Below are positions 36,011 to 45,442 of a DNA stretch of 64,000 nt, in pieces; the first letter of the stretch is position 1, and each line of letters starts with the position of its first letter. The translations under genes and the position numbers were made by a program. The stretch comes from Shimia_B sp038527375 (GTDB lineage: Bacteria > Pseudomonadota > Alphaproteobacteria > Rhodobacterales > Rhodobacteraceae). The stretch is from assembly GCA_038527375.1 (NCBI GenBank), contig JBCBFU010000002.1, positions 62,001 through 126,000 of the forward strand, in the 5' to 3' direction. The notes below the pieces were generated by a model. The model was not told the DNA's origin, made no database searches, and worked only from the letters and a program-made list of their open reading frames with translations.

Positions 36011-36298
36011 TCAGACCTTGAACACATCCGCCCATTCGGGGTGTTTGGCGCGCTGCGCATTCACAAAGGGGCACAGCGGCACGACCATGAACCCCTCAGC
36101 CCGGGCACGTTCGACCAGATGCTCGACCAAACGTCGTCCAGCCCCGGTCCCCCGCAGGGCGTCGGGCACGCCCGTGTGATCCACGATCCGCGTCTTTTCG
36201 GACAGGACCGAAAACGTCATCTCGGCCTCGTGGCCGTCGATTGTCAGCACATACCGCCCCTTGGCGCCCGTCCGTTCTTCGGTGATCTCACCGCTCAT
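36011..36298 (-). CDS. Small GNAT-like acetyltransferase (NATD1/YjdJ type)
   Basis: A 95-residue protein of the short GNAT subgroup. It contains a single acetyl-CoA-binding region, HTGVPDALRGTGAGRRLVEHLVERA (part quoted; residues ~41-65), and the C-terminal VPLCPFVNAQRAKHPEW stretch typical of the family. The substrate is unknown. Its start overlaps the stop of the CoA-transferase B subunit gene (ATGA). Confidence 0.87.
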   Translation of the reverse strand: MSGEITEERTGAKGRYVLTIDGHEAEMTFSVLSEKTRIVDHTGVPDALRGTGAGRRLVEHLVERARAEGFMVVPLCPFVNAQRAKHPEWADVFKV

Positions 36299-36933
36299 AC
36301 AATCGTGGCCTGTGTTGCGGCGCGCAATTCGTCCTCGCTCACCCCGTCAGCGGTCTCCACGATCTTGAGGCCGCCCTCGACCACGTCCAGCACACCAAGG
36401 TTCGTAATGATCCGGTCAACGACACCCGCGCCGGTCAGGGGCAGGGTGCATTCGCGCAAGACCTTGCTGTCGCCGTGCTTGTTGGTGTGGTCCATCACCA
36501 CGATCACGCGACCCACACCCGCGACGAGGTCCATCGCGCCGCCCATCCCTTTGACCAACTTGCCGGGGATCATCCAGTTCGCCAGATCGCCGTTTTCGGC
36601 CACTTCCATCGCGCCCAGGATCGCCGCTGCGATCTTGCCGCCCCGGATCATGCCAAAAGAGGTCGCCGAGTCGAAATATGCCGTCTTGGGCAGTTCGGTG
36701 ATGGTCTGTTTGCCCGCATTGATCAGGTCGGGGTCTTCTTCCCCTTCGAACGGGAAGGGACCCATGCCCAGCATCCCGTTTTCAGATTGCAGGGTGATGT
36801 CCTTGTCGCCCACGTAGTTGGCAACAAGCGTGGGGATCCCGATCCCGAGGTTCACATACATCCCGTCTTCGAGTTCCGCCGCGGCCCGTTCGGCCATCTG
36901 ATTGCGATCCCATCCCTTGATCTCTGCGGACAT
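36295..36933 (-). CDS. scoB: 3-oxoacid CoA-transferase subunit B
   Basis: A 212-residue cytoplasmic subunit. The nucleotide loop NLGIGIPT is at residues ~28-35, and SENGMLGMGP carries the catalytic glutamate (E51) that forms the CoA thioester. With subunit A it moves CoA from succinyl-CoA to acetoacetate or a related 3-oxoacid; acetoacetate versus 3-oxoadipate cannot be told from motif alone. The start abuts the subunit A stop by one shared base. Confidence 0.93.
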   Translation of the reverse strand: MSAEIKGWDRNQMAERAAAELEDGMYVNLGIGIPTLVANYVGDKDITLQSENGMLGMGPFPFEGEEDPDLINAGKQTITELPKTAYFDSATSFGMIRGGKIAAAILGAMEVAENGDLANWMIPGKLVKGMGGAMDLVAGVGRVIVVMDHTNKHGDSKVLRECTLPLTGAGVVDRIITNLGVLDVVEGGLKIVETADGVSEDELRAATQATIV

Positions 36934-37658
36934 CAGACGGCCTCCTTGCTGCGGGTTGTGCGCTGTTCGATGCGCTTTTCGTGGGTGCCCTGGATCAGGC
37001 GGTTCACATAAATGCCCGGCAAGTGGATGGTGTCGGGGTCAAGGCTGCCGACGGGCACGATCTCTTCCACTTCCATCACGCAGACCTTGCCGCACATTGC
37101 CGCGGGCGGGTTAAAGTTGCGCGCTGTCTTGCGGAACACGGCGTTGCCCGATGTGTCCGCCTTCCACGCCTTGACGATGGACAGGTCGGCAAAGATGCCG
37201 TTCTCCATGATATAGGTCTCATCTGCGCCGTCCGGGCCAGTGGGGAACGTCTTGTGCTCTTTGCCCTCTGCGATGACGGTGCCCACGCCCGTTTTGGTAT
37301 AGAAGCCGGGAATGCCGTGGCCGCCCGCGCGCATGCGTTCGGCCAGCGTCCCTTGCGGGTTGAACTCCAGCTCCAGCTCGCCAGACAGGTATTGGCGCAT
37401 GAACTCGGCGTTTTCGCCCACATAGGACGACAGCATCTTTTTCACCTGACGGGTCTGAAGCAGGATGCCGATCCCGAAATCGTCCACGCCCGCATTGTTC
37501 GACGCGAATGTCAGGTCCTTGGTGCCTGCCGTCTTGATCGCGTCAAGGCAAAGCTCGGGGATGCCACACAGGCCAAACCCGCCTGCCGCGATGAACATGC
37601 CGTCGAACAAAAGCCCGTCGAGGGCCTCTGCCGCGCTGCCGTAAACCTTGTTTGCCAT
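36933..37658 (-). CDS. scoA: 3-oxoacid CoA-transferase subunit A
   Basis: A 241-residue subunit with the CoA-binding segment FIAAGGFGLCGIPELCLDA (~20-38) and TFASNNAGVDDFGIG. The ATG at 37658 gives the family start MANKVYGSAAEAL; the longer frame to 37715 is not supported. It forms an operon with subunit B and likely serves ketone-body or polyhydroxybutyrate-linked metabolism. About 105 bases separate it from the disrupted transporter gene upstream. Confidence 0.93.
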   Translation of the reverse strand: MANKVYGSAAEALDGLLFDGMFIAAGGFGLCGIPELCLDAIKTAGTKDLTFASNNAGVDDFGIGILLQTRQVKKMLSSYVGENAEFMRQYLSGELELEFNPQGTLAERMRAGGHGIPGFYTKTGVGTVIAEGKEHKTFPTGPDGADETYIMENGIFADLSIVKAWKADTSGNAVFRKTARNFNPPAAMCGKVCVMEVEEIVPVGSLDPDTIHLPGIYVNRLIQGTHEKRIEQRTTRSKEAV

Positions 37659-37763
37659 CCGCTCGTCTCCCGTCCGGTGTCGGGGTTTTGTGCATCTGCA
37701 GCATCGCGGTGTCAAACCGTCGATGTGAGCGCGGTCAATTGGATCCGACTAACCAGGCAATGC

Positions 37764-38690
37764 CTATGCCCGCCCGGTTGGGGTGGGCCGCACGCCGCCG
37801 CTGACGGCCAAGATACCGGCACACACGATCAAGACGATCCCCACGGCTGCGCCCGCATTCGGCAGTTCCGCGTAAAACATCCAACTCCAAATCAGCGCGA
37901 AGCCGACATATGTGAAATCCAGCGGGCTGATCAGCGCAGGCGGCGCGTTTTGATAGGCCAGCGCCGTCCAGATAGAGCCCACGGTCAAAAAGATCGCGAG
38001 CATCGCCATCGTCGACCAAAGCTCACCCGTCGCAGGCGCCCAGTCCCGGGACAAAAATCCCTGCGTGTCCGTGGGCTGCACGAGGGTCAGTCCCAGCACA
38101 CCCAGCACCCCGAACACGATGAACCCAACATTCAGCTACAGCGCCAGAACCATTGGATGTTCCTCCCGGCATTTGGCGCGGGTGACAATCGCGTTGAGCG
38201 CATAAAGAACGGCCGCGGCAACGGGCAAAAGCGCAACCCACCCCACACCGTCAGACCCTGGCTGGATCACCAGTAGAACCCCGGCAAAGCCCAAAAGAAC
38301 CCCGGCCCAACCTGCGCGGCCAATCGGGTCCCCCAATAGCACTGCGGCGAACAGGGTCGTGAAAATCGGCGCGGTATAAAGCGTCGCCACCACCAAGGGT
38401 AGCGGCATCAAGGGCAGCGCCGTGTAATAGACCAGCCAATTCACCACGAGCAGCACACTGCGAAACGCAACCCACTTGCCCCGCTCTACGCGCAGCATCC
38501 GCCATCCCGGCCACACAAAGGCAATTGCCCCAAGGATCGGTAAAACGATCAGGGAGCGCATGACAAAAAGCTGCTAGACTGACACGCGGTCCGCCACCCC
38601 CTTGATCAGCGCATCGCCCAGCGACAGGGCGAACGTCATCGCCAGCATCGCGCCGATGGCGACAGGCAAATTGTCCGCACGGCCTGCCAT
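37764..38690 (-). pseudogene. EamA/DMT-family transporter gene with two in-frame amber codons
   Basis: Read from the ATG at 38690, 308 codons stay in one frame and encode a full ten-helix drug/metabolite (EamA) transporter, broken only by TAG at codon 39 (38574-38576) and TAG at codon 185 (38136-38138). The sequence around the first stop reads RVSV-stop-QLFVMRSL; family members often have tryptophan there (VWQL), so TGG to TAG is likely. There are no frameshifts and the membrane pattern is intact, so the lesion is recent or a sequence error. The ATG lies seven bases after the topA stop, suggesting coupling to topA. Confidence 0.82.
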
Positions 38691-38696
38691 GGCCGC

Positions 38697-41414
38697 CTAC
38701 GACTTCGCGCTGCTCTTTTTGGCCGTGGTCTTCTTGGCGGGCGCCTTCTTCTTGGCCGGGGCCTTTTTCTTGGTGACCTTCTTGCCTTTACGGGCTGCAG
38801 CCTCTGCAATCAGATCAACGGCCTGCGCCAGTGTGATGTCGTCCGTTTCCACGCCATCCGGGATCGTCGCGTTGATCTTGTCCCATTTCACGTACGGACC
38901 GTAGCGCCCTTTGAACACCTGAAGCGGGCCACCGGCCTCGGGGTGTTCGCCCAACTCGCGCAGGGGTTCGACCTTGGTGCGAGGTCCGCCGCGTTTGGGC
39001 TTGTTGGCGATCACCTCGACCGCGCGGTTCATCCCGATCTCCCAGACGTCTTCGATCGACTCGAGGTTGGCATTCACGCCGCCCCGGTCGCTGATCGTGT
39101 CCGCGTATTTCAGATAGGGGCCATACCGCCCGATATTGGCCCAGATCGGCACCCCGTCATCCGGGTGCGGCCCGATCAGGCGGGGCAGGGCGAGCAGTTT
39201 GACCGCTTCTTCCAAGCCGATGTTTTCCGGGCTCCACCCCTTGGGCACGCCTTGGCGCGGGGGTTTGGGAACCTCGTCGCTGACAGGACCGCGTTGCACA
39301 TAGGGACCAAAACGGCCCTTGAAGACGCGGATTTCGTCACCTGCGTCTGTGCCCAGCAATTTGCCCTCGGGCGGGATCGCGCCCGTGTCATCGTCCCCCT
39401 CGCGTGGGGGACCAAACGGGCGGGTGAACCGGCATTCGGGATAGTTCGAGCATCCGATAAACGCGCCACCCGACCGCGCCGTGCGCATCGACAAACGCCC
39501 CGTCCCGCAATTGGGGCACAGGCGCGGATCGCCGCCTTCTTCGGTCTGGGGGAAGAGGTGCGGGGCAAGCTCCTCGTTGATCTTTTCCAGCACCTCGGTG
39601 ATCGACAGATCGAGCGCCTCGCCAATCGCGACGGAGAAATCGTCCCAAAAGCGGTTGAGCACGTCCTTATATTCCCGCGTACCTGCGGACACATCGTCGA
39701 GCTCTTCTTCTAGGTTCGCGGTGAACTCGTAGCCCACGTATTTGCGGAAGAAGTTGGACAGGAACGCCGTCACCAGCCGCCCTTTATCCTCGGGGATCAG
39801 GCGGCCCTTGTCCTTGCGCACATAGTCGCGGTCCTGAATCGTCGTGACGATCGAGGCATAGGTCGACGGGCGCCCAATCCCCAACTCCTCCATCCGCTTG
39901 ACCAGCGTGGCCTCGGTGTAGCGGGGCGGCGGTTGCGTAAAGCTCTGTTGCGCGATCACGCCCTCGCCGTCGGCCATGACGGCAGACTTGGCCAGCAGCA
40001 TCCCGGCGGATGCGCTTTCGGTCAGGGTATCATCATCTGCGTCAGCCTTCGCGAAGGCGTCGCGGTAGGCTCCGACCAGCGGGGCCGCATCTCCCTGTTC
40101 GATCTTGGGCAGACGCTTGTCGTCATCATCCGCTTCGGCGTCATCATCGCGGCCTTCCTCATAGACCTTGAGGAACCCGTCAAAGAGCACGACTTGACCC
40201 GTCGCGCGCAACTCTACCTGATTGTCGTCCGAGGCAACGGTGACCGTCGTGCGTTCCATGCGGGCGGCGGCCATCTGGCTGGCGATGGTGCGCTTCCAGA
40301 TCAGATCGTAAAGCTTGCGCTGATCCTCGTCCGTGACCTTCAGGTCGGCGGGCGCGCGGTCCATTTCGGTCGGGCGCACACATTCGTGGGCCTCCTGCGC
40401 GTTCTTGGCCTTGTTCTTGTAGATGCGTGGTTCGCTCGGGACGTATTCCTTGCCATAGCGCGACCCGATGGTGTCGCGCGCCGCCGCCACGGCCTCGGGC
40501 GCCATGTCGATGCCGTCAGTCCGCATGTAGGTGATATAGCCCGCTTCATAGAGACGTTGGGCCAATTGCATCGTGATCCGCGCCCCGAAGCCGAATTTGC
40601 GGCTTGCCTCCTGTTGGAGGGTCGACGTCATGAAGGGGGCGGATGGGTTCCGGCTTGTCGGTTTGGCCTCGACGTTCGACACCGACAGCGCACGCGACGT
40701 AACGGCCTGAACCGCCAATTCCGCGGCCGCCCGGTTCGGAATGTCGAATTTATCGAGCTTGCGGCCACCGAGCACGGTCAGGCGCGCCTCATAGGACTGG
40801 CCACGCGGTGTGCCCAGGGTCGCGCGAACGCCCCAGTATTCCTGCGGGCGGAACGCCTCGATCTCCATCTCGCGCTCGACGATGATGCGCAGGCTCACCG
40901 ATTGGACGCGGCCTGCGGATTTGGCTCCGGGCAGACGGCGCCACAACACAGGCGAAAGCTTGAAGCCGACGAGATAGTCCAGAGCGCGGCGGGCGAGGTA
41001 GGCCTCGACCAGTTCCATATCGACCTGCCGGGGCTGCTTCATCGCCTCGGTCACGGCGGACTTGGTGATCGCATTGAACACGACGCGGCTGACGGGCGTG
41101 TCCTTTTTGATCGCGCGGCGTTTGCGCAGCGTCTCTTCCAGGTGCCAGCTGATCGCCTCCCCCTCGCGGTCGGGGTCGGTGGCGAGGATCAATTCGCCGT
41201 CTTCGGCCAGCGCGTCGGCAATGGCCTTTACGTGCTTTTTGCTGTCTGACGCGACCTCCCACAACATCTCGAACGCGTTGTCGGGGTCGACCGATCCGTC
41301 TTTGGGCGGCAGGTCGCGCACATGCCCGTACGAGGCCAGAACCGTATAGTCCGATCCCAGATATTTGTTGATTGTCTTGGCCTTAGCCGGGGATTCAACA
41401 ACTACTACGGCCAT
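38697..41414 (-). CDS. topA: DNA topoisomerase I
   Basis: A 905-residue type IA topoisomerase relaxing negative supercoils. The Toprim domain has VVVVESPAKAKTI at the N-terminus and DPDREGEAISW at ~85-95; the active tyrosine lies in YITYMRTDG (~315). A four-cysteine zinc finger (CPNCGTG...CSNYPEC) is followed by repeated GRFGPYVQ-type modules and a lysine/alanine-rich tail. The ATG at 41414 fits the family; the frame to 41495 is not coding. dprA lies upstream on the same strand, a common pairing. Confidence 0.97.
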   Translation of the reverse strand: MAVVVVESPAKAKTINKYLGSDYTVLASYGHVRDLPPKDGSVDPDNAFEMLWEVASDSKKHVKAIADALAEDGELILATDPDREGEAISWHLEETLRKRRAIKKDTPVSRVVFNAITKSAVTEAMKQPRQVDMELVEAYLARRALDYLVGFKLSPVLWRRLPGAKSAGRVQSVSLRIIVEREMEIEAFRPQEYWGVRATLGTPRGQSYEARLTVLGGRKLDKFDIPNRAAAELAVQAVTSRALSVSNVEAKPTSRNPSAPFMTSTLQQEASRKFGFGARITMQLAQRLYEAGYITYMRTDGIDMAPEAVAAARDTIGSRYGKEYVPSEPRIYKNKAKNAQEAHECVRPTEMDRAPADLKVTDEDQRKLYDLIWKRTIASQMAAARMERTTVTVASDDNQVELRATGQVVLFDGFLKVYEEGRDDDAEADDDDKRLPKIEQGDAAPLVGAYRDAFAKADADDDTLTESASAGMLLAKSAVMADGEGVIAQQSFTQPPPRYTEATLVKRMEELGIGRPSTYASIVTTIQDRDYVRKDKGRLIPEDKGRLVTAFLSNFFRKYVGYEFTANLEEELDDVSAGTREYKDVLNRFWDDFSVAIGEALDLSITEVLEKINEELAPHLFPQTEEGGDPRLCPNCGTGRLSMRTARSGGAFIGCSNYPECRFTRPFGPPREGDDDTGAIPPEGKLLGTDAGDEIRVFKGRFGPYVQRGPVSDEVPKPPRQGVPKGWSPENIGLEEAVKLLALPRLIGPHPDDGVPIWANIGRYGPYLKYADTISDRGGVNANLESIEDVWEIGMNRAVEVIANKPKRGGPRTKVEPLRELGEHPEAGGPLQVFKGRYGPYVKWDKINATIPDGVETDDITLAQAVDLIAEAAARKGKKVTKKKAPAKKKAPAKKTTAKKSSAKS

Positions 41415-41547
41415 TGTTTTTGGACTTCCTTGCCGGGGGACTGCACGCTCATAACGTCTGGCAAAAATGGTCAGGCGCAGCGGAATGTCAATCAAAGCTC
41501 CTGTGTAAACCGTGGGATTTTCGGTTCGGGCACCCGGAAAAGCGGCA

Positions 41548-41565
41548 CCTGCGCATCGGCGCAGG
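41548..41565 (-). terminator. Hairpin between dprA and topA
   Basis: Seven-base arms CCTGCGC/GCGCAGG with a four-base loop, about 20 bases beyond the dprA stop. On the minus strand a CTTTT lies a few bases downstream. It may attenuate dprA transcription before topA. Confidence 0.5.
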
Positions 41566-41584
41566 CACCCGATTGGGAAACCGG

Positions 41585-42799
41585 CTAGGTGCCTTGCGCA
41601 AGGCTGAGCAAACCGCCACGTCCCCGTTCGATGCGACCGTCGAGTTCGAGGTCCATCAAAGCCGGAGCAAGCGCGCCGGCGTCCGCGCCCAGATCGCGGA
41701 TCAGTTGATCTTCGGCCATGGGAGAGGGTCCAAGCCGGTCCAAAATCGCCCGGTGCAGCGCTGCCGTGTCCGCGAGGGACCGCGCAGGTGGGGCCGTGTG
41801 TGCGGGACGGGCCGTCGCAGGTATCGCCGACCGCGATCCGCGACGCCCGGGAGGCCGGGTTGACGGCGCGGACTGTGCCAGAGGCAGGATTTGCTGGGCT
41901 TCACCCGTGCCCGAAAGGGCGGCCAGAACATCGTCCGCCCCGCGGACGAGCGTCGCCCCGTCGCGGATCAGGTTGTTGCACCCGGTCGCGCGCGCATCAA
42001 AGGGGTGACCCGGCACGGCCAGCACGTCGCGCCCTTGATCAAGCGCGGTCTGCGCCGTGATCAGCGTGCCCGATTTCGCCGCGGCCTCGACCACGATCAC
42101 GGCCTCGGCCATCCCCGAAATCAGGCGATTGCGGCGGGGGAAGTGGCGGGCCTGCGGCGACAGCCCCATGGGTTGCTCGCTCCAGATCTCTCCGGTCTCC
42201 AGAACGCGGGCGGCAAGATCGGCGTTTTCGACCGGGTAGATGACATCACACCCACCGGCCAAAACGGCGGCGGTGCCACGCCCCGCGCTCGCCGCGTGCG
42301 CCACGGTATCAATCCCGCGGGCAAGGCCCGAGACGATGGCAAAGCCAGCCTCCGACAGGTCCCCGGCCAGTTTGCGGGCCATGCGGGTCCCAAGTGACGA
42401 GGCATTGCGCGCGCCCACGATCGCGATGCGCCGCAGGCCGGGTGTCAGGCCCGAACCGCGCCGCCACAATATGGGTGGCGCATCCGAAATGGTGGTCAGC
42501 GCGGCGGGGTAGCCTTCCTCTCCGGGGGCGAGCGGCACAGCACCCACGCGGCGCGCAGCCTTCAGCTCGGCCACGATCACGCCCTCTGGGCACACCTGAT
42601 AGTGGGTGTCGCCGGCCTCGCGCGCGATCTCGGGCAGGGCCGCAAGTGCGGCCTGTGCGCTGCCGTGTTCCGCGATCAGCCGGTAATATGTCTGGATACC
42701 CACCCGTCTGGAACGCAGGAGGCGGAGCCTTGGAAAAATGTCTTCTTCCACGATGGGTGGGAATGGGGGGTGAGAGGAAGAAAAACTAACCGTCGACAT
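41585..42799 (-). CDS. dprA: DNA-processing protein DprA
   Basis: A 404-residue single-strand DNA-binding protein that loads RecA during transformation and, in Rhodobacterales, is needed for gene-transfer-agent DNA uptake. The Rossmann-like SMF domain (~90-300) includes IVGARNASSLGTRMA, SGLARGIDTVAHAA, LAGGCDVIYP and LAVPGHPFD. A C-terminal winged helix (~340-400) follows. The ATG at 42799 has AGGAGG eleven bases upstream. A CtrA-like site lies 43-58 bases upstream of the start. Confidence 0.95.
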   Translation of the reverse strand: MSTVSFSSSHPPFPPIVEEDIFPRLRLLRSRRVGIQTYYRLIAEHGSAQAALAALPEIAREAGDTHYQVCPEGVIVAELKAARRVGAVPLAPGEEGYPAALTTISDAPPILWRRGSGLTPGLRRIAIVGARNASSLGTRMARKLAGDLSEAGFAIVSGLARGIDTVAHAASAGRGTAAVLAGGCDVIYPVENADLAARVLETGEIWSEQPMGLSPQARHFPRRNRLISGMAEAVIVVEAAAKSGTLITAQTALDQGRDVLAVPGHPFDARATGCNNLIRDGATLVRGADDVLAALSGTGEAQQILPLAQSAPSTRPPGRRGSRSAIPATARPAHTAPPARSLADTAALHRAILDRLGPSPMAEDQLIRDLGADAGALAPALMDLELDGRIERGRGGLLSLAQGT

Positions 42800-42841
42800 C
42801 CAAGGCCCGACCTCCTGCTGATGTGAACCTAGGCCGAGTCG

Positions 42842-42857
42842 GTTAATCAGAGGTGAA
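42842..42857 (-). promoter_or_regulatory. CtrA-like gapped site upstream of dprA
   Basis: On the minus strand the bases read TTCA-N7-TTAAC, one mismatch from the CtrA consensus TTAA-N7-TTAAC, 43 bases before the dprA ATG. CtrA controls competence-type genes including dprA in Rhodobacter capsulatus, so the position is meaningful. It has not been tested here. Confidence 0.45.
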
Positions 42858-42942
42858 TCGAAAGACGACAATTGGGATCGACTTTTGGCGACCCTGTCGC
42901 ACCTCGCCGTTCAGCTTACCCCATGCATGCGTGCTCCCCGTG

Positions 42943-44376
42943 TCAGGCGGCCGATCCGCCGACCGTCAGCCCACCAATCAAAAGCGTCGGTTGCCCCACG
43001 CCCACAGGCACCCATTGCCCGGCCTTGCCGCAATTGCCGACACCGGGGTCCAGCTTCATGTCGTTGCCGATCCCGCGCACCTGCCGCAACGCGGTCGCGC
43101 CGTCGCCGATCAGCGTGGCGCCTTTGACGGGTGCGCCGATCTTGCCGTTCTCGACCCGGTAGGCCTCGGTGCAGGAGAAGACGAACTTGCCATTGGTGAT
43201 GTCCACCTGCCCCCCGCCAAAGCCCACGGCGTAGATGCCGTCCTTGACGTCGGCGACCAAAGCGTCCGGATCGGCGTCGCCGTCCAGCATGTAGGTGTTT
43301 GTCATCCGCGGCATGGGGATATGGGCGAAACTCTCGCGCCGTCCGTTGCCGGTGGGGGCCACGCCCATCAGGCGCGCGTTCTGGCGGTCCTGCATATAGC
43401 CAACGAGGATCCCGTCCTCGATCAATGTGTTCTTGGCGCTGGGCGTGCCTTCATCATCGACAGAGATCGACCCGCGTCGGTCGGGAATGGTCCCGTCATC
43501 GAGGACGGTCACGCCTTTGGCAGCCACGCGTTCGCCCATCAGACCCGCGAAGGCCGATGTGCCCTTGCGATTGAAGTCGCCCTCCAGACCGTGGCCCACG
43601 GCCTCGTGCAGTAGGATCCCTGGCCAGCCCGCGCCCAGAGCCACATCCATGACACCCGCAGGCGCAGGCACCGCTTCGAGGTTCACAAGCGCAATCCGCA
43701 ACGCCTCGCGCGCCAGCGCCTGCCAATGGGTGGCGTCAATCAGCCCGGTCAGGCCGTGCCGCCCGCCACCGCCCGCGTTGCCGCTTTCGCGCCGCCCGCC
43801 CTGTTCGACCATGATCGACACGTTCATCCGCGCCATGGGCCGGATATCGGCATAGCGCGCGCCGTCTGGGCGCAGAATTTCGACCTCCTGCAAGGACGCG
43901 GCGAGCGAGGCCGAAACCTGCACCACCCGCGAATCGAGGCCGCGCGCAAAGGCGTCGATCTCGCGCAGGGTGTCGACCTTCACGTTGAAAGCCGCGTCCG
44001 CCATGGGGTCTGCGTCCCCGTACAGCTTGCGGTTGGTGCGTTGTGGCGCGTCTGCCAGCACACCGCCGCCATCACCCACAGCCAGCCGCGCCGTGGCCGA
44101 GGCGCGCAGCATGGATTGTTCGGAGATTTCCGTGGAATGGGCGTATCCCGCCGTTTCACCGCGCACCGCGCGCAGACCGAACCCCTCGGACGCGTCATAG
44201 GAGGCCGTCCGCAGACGTCCGTCATCAAAGGCCAGCGCCTCGGACCGGCGGCGTTCAAGGAACAACTCCCCATCGTCGGCGCCGTCGGTGGCAGCCCGCA
44301 ACACGCGCAAGGCGGCGGCCTCGTCCACGTGAGTCTCGAAGGGTTGGAAGCGCTCGGTCGGCTCGGTCTGCGTCAT
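42943..44376 (-). CDS. tldD: Metalloprotease TldD
   Basis: A 477-residue zinc protease subunit, partner of TldE/PmbA, acting on unfolded peptides and modified-peptide precursors. The zinc motif HEAVGHGLEGD lies near residue 260, preceded by GAGWPGILL, and the C-terminal stretch includes GNCGKAGQWVPVGVGQP. Length is typical. Its partner is not in the window. It stands alone between dprA and the divergent cytochrome oxidase operon. Confidence 0.96.
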   Translation of the reverse strand: MTQTEPTERFQPFETHVDEAAALRVLRAATDGADDGELFLERRRSEALAFDDGRLRTASYDASEGFGLRAVRGETAGYAHSTEISEQSMLRASATARLAVGDGGGVLADAPQRTNRKLYGDADPMADAAFNVKVDTLREIDAFARGLDSRVVQVSASLAASLQEVEILRPDGARYADIRPMARMNVSIMVEQGGRRESGNAGGGGRHGLTGLIDATHWQALAREALRIALVNLEAVPAPAGVMDVALGAGWPGILLHEAVGHGLEGDFNRKGTSAFAGLMGERVAAKGVTVLDDGTIPDRRGSISVDDEGTPSAKNTLIEDGILVGYMQDRQNARLMGVAPTGNGRRESFAHIPMPRMTNTYMLDGDADPDALVADVKDGIYAVGFGGGQVDITNGKFVFSCTEAYRVENGKIGAPVKGATLIGDGATALRQVRGIGNDMKLDPGVGNCGKAGQWVPVGVGQPTLLIGGLTVGGSAA

Positions 44377-44581
44377 GGTGTCCTAATCCTCGGGCTTTTT
44401 GGGGCCGTTCCGCTGCGAAAGCGTTCATTTGACGCGGCCCAATCCGGTCGGGGGCCGTTGCCCACGTCAGAATGATATGGTTTTAAGCCGCCGACATACA
44501 ACGGAATACAATCGGATTCCGCCGAAGGGCCTCGCGCCACATCGGCAGGTAATACGGGAACCACGTAGGGGACCACAGGAC

Positions 44582-45442
44582 ATGGCCAAGATGAAAACCC
44601 TCGCCGCCGCATTCGGCGCCCTTCTGGCAGCGCCGTCCGCGTTTGCGCAGACCGTGAACCAGGAGCTTGAAACCATCGGCAAGCCTGTCGATGGCGCAAT
44701 GGGCTTCCAGCCCGCCGCGACCGAACTGGCCCGCGACCTGCAATGGCTCGACGGGATGCTTCTGGTGATCATCACCGCGATTTCTTTGTTCGTGACGGTC
44801 CTGCTGGCGCTGGTGGTCGTGCGCTACAACAGCCGCGCGAACAAAACGCCCGCGACCTTCACCCACAACTCCCCGCTGGAAGTTGCGTGGACCGTCGTTC
44901 CGATCCTGATCCTCGTCTTCATCGGCGCGTTCTCGCTGCCGGTCCTGTTCAAGCAGCAGGAAATCCCCGAGGCGGACGTGACCATCAAGGTCACCGGTTA
45001 CCAGTGGTACTGGGGCTATGAGTATGTGGATCACGAGTTTGCCTTCGACAGCTTCATGCTGGCCAAGGAAGACCTTGCCGCCAACGGCTACGCCGAAGAC
45101 GAATACCTTCTGGCGACCGACACCTCGGTGGTCGTGCCCGTGGGCAAGACCATCGTGATGCAGGTGACCGGTGGCGACGTGATCCATTCGTGGACCATCC
45201 CCTCGTTCGGCGTGAAACAGGACGCGGTGCCCGGCCGCCTGGCCGAGCTGTGGTTCGCCGCCGAAAAGGAAGGCGTCTACTTCGGCCAGTGTTCCGAGCT
45301 CTGCGGCAAGGACCACGCCTATATGCCGATCACCGTCAAAGTGGTCAGCGAAGAGGTGTACGAGCAGTGGCTGACCGAAGCCGTTGACCTCTATGCCGGT
45401 GACCCCACCACGCTCCCCGGCTATCAGGTTGCGTCCAACTAA
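44582..45442 (+). CDS. ctaC: Cytochrome c oxidase subunit II
   Basis: A 286-residue subunit of the aa3-type oxidase. Signal peptide (1-~22, ending SAFAQ), two membrane helices (~58-80 and ~103-122), and a periplasmic CuA domain. The CuA ligands are all visible: H202, C237, E239, C241, H245 and M248. Upstream the aromatic patch YQWYWGYEY at 140-148 passes electrons from cytochrome c. The ATG at 44582 is chosen because it starts the signal peptide; the frame upstream is open but noncoding. It heads the operon. Confidence 0.97.
   Translation: MAKMKTLAAAFGALLAAPSAFAQTVNQELETIGKPVDGAMGFQPAATELARDLQWLDGMLLVIITAISLFVTVLLALVVVRYNSRANKTPATFTHNSPLEVAWTVVPILILVFIGAFSLPVLFKQQEIPEADVTIKVTGYQWYWGYEYVDHEFAFDSFMLAKEDLAANGYAEDEYLLATDTSVVVPVGKTIVMQVTGGDVIHSWTIPSFGVKQDAVPGRLAELWFAAEKEGVYFGQCSELCGKDHAYMPITVKVVSEEVYEQWLTEAVDLYAGDPTTLPGYQVASN

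Noticed and set aside
37764..38561. TAG read as a sense codon throughout the genome
   Set aside because: Several certain genes here end in TAG at conserved C-termini (topA, helicase, transglycosylase, GNAT), so general reassignment is not consistent with the sequence.
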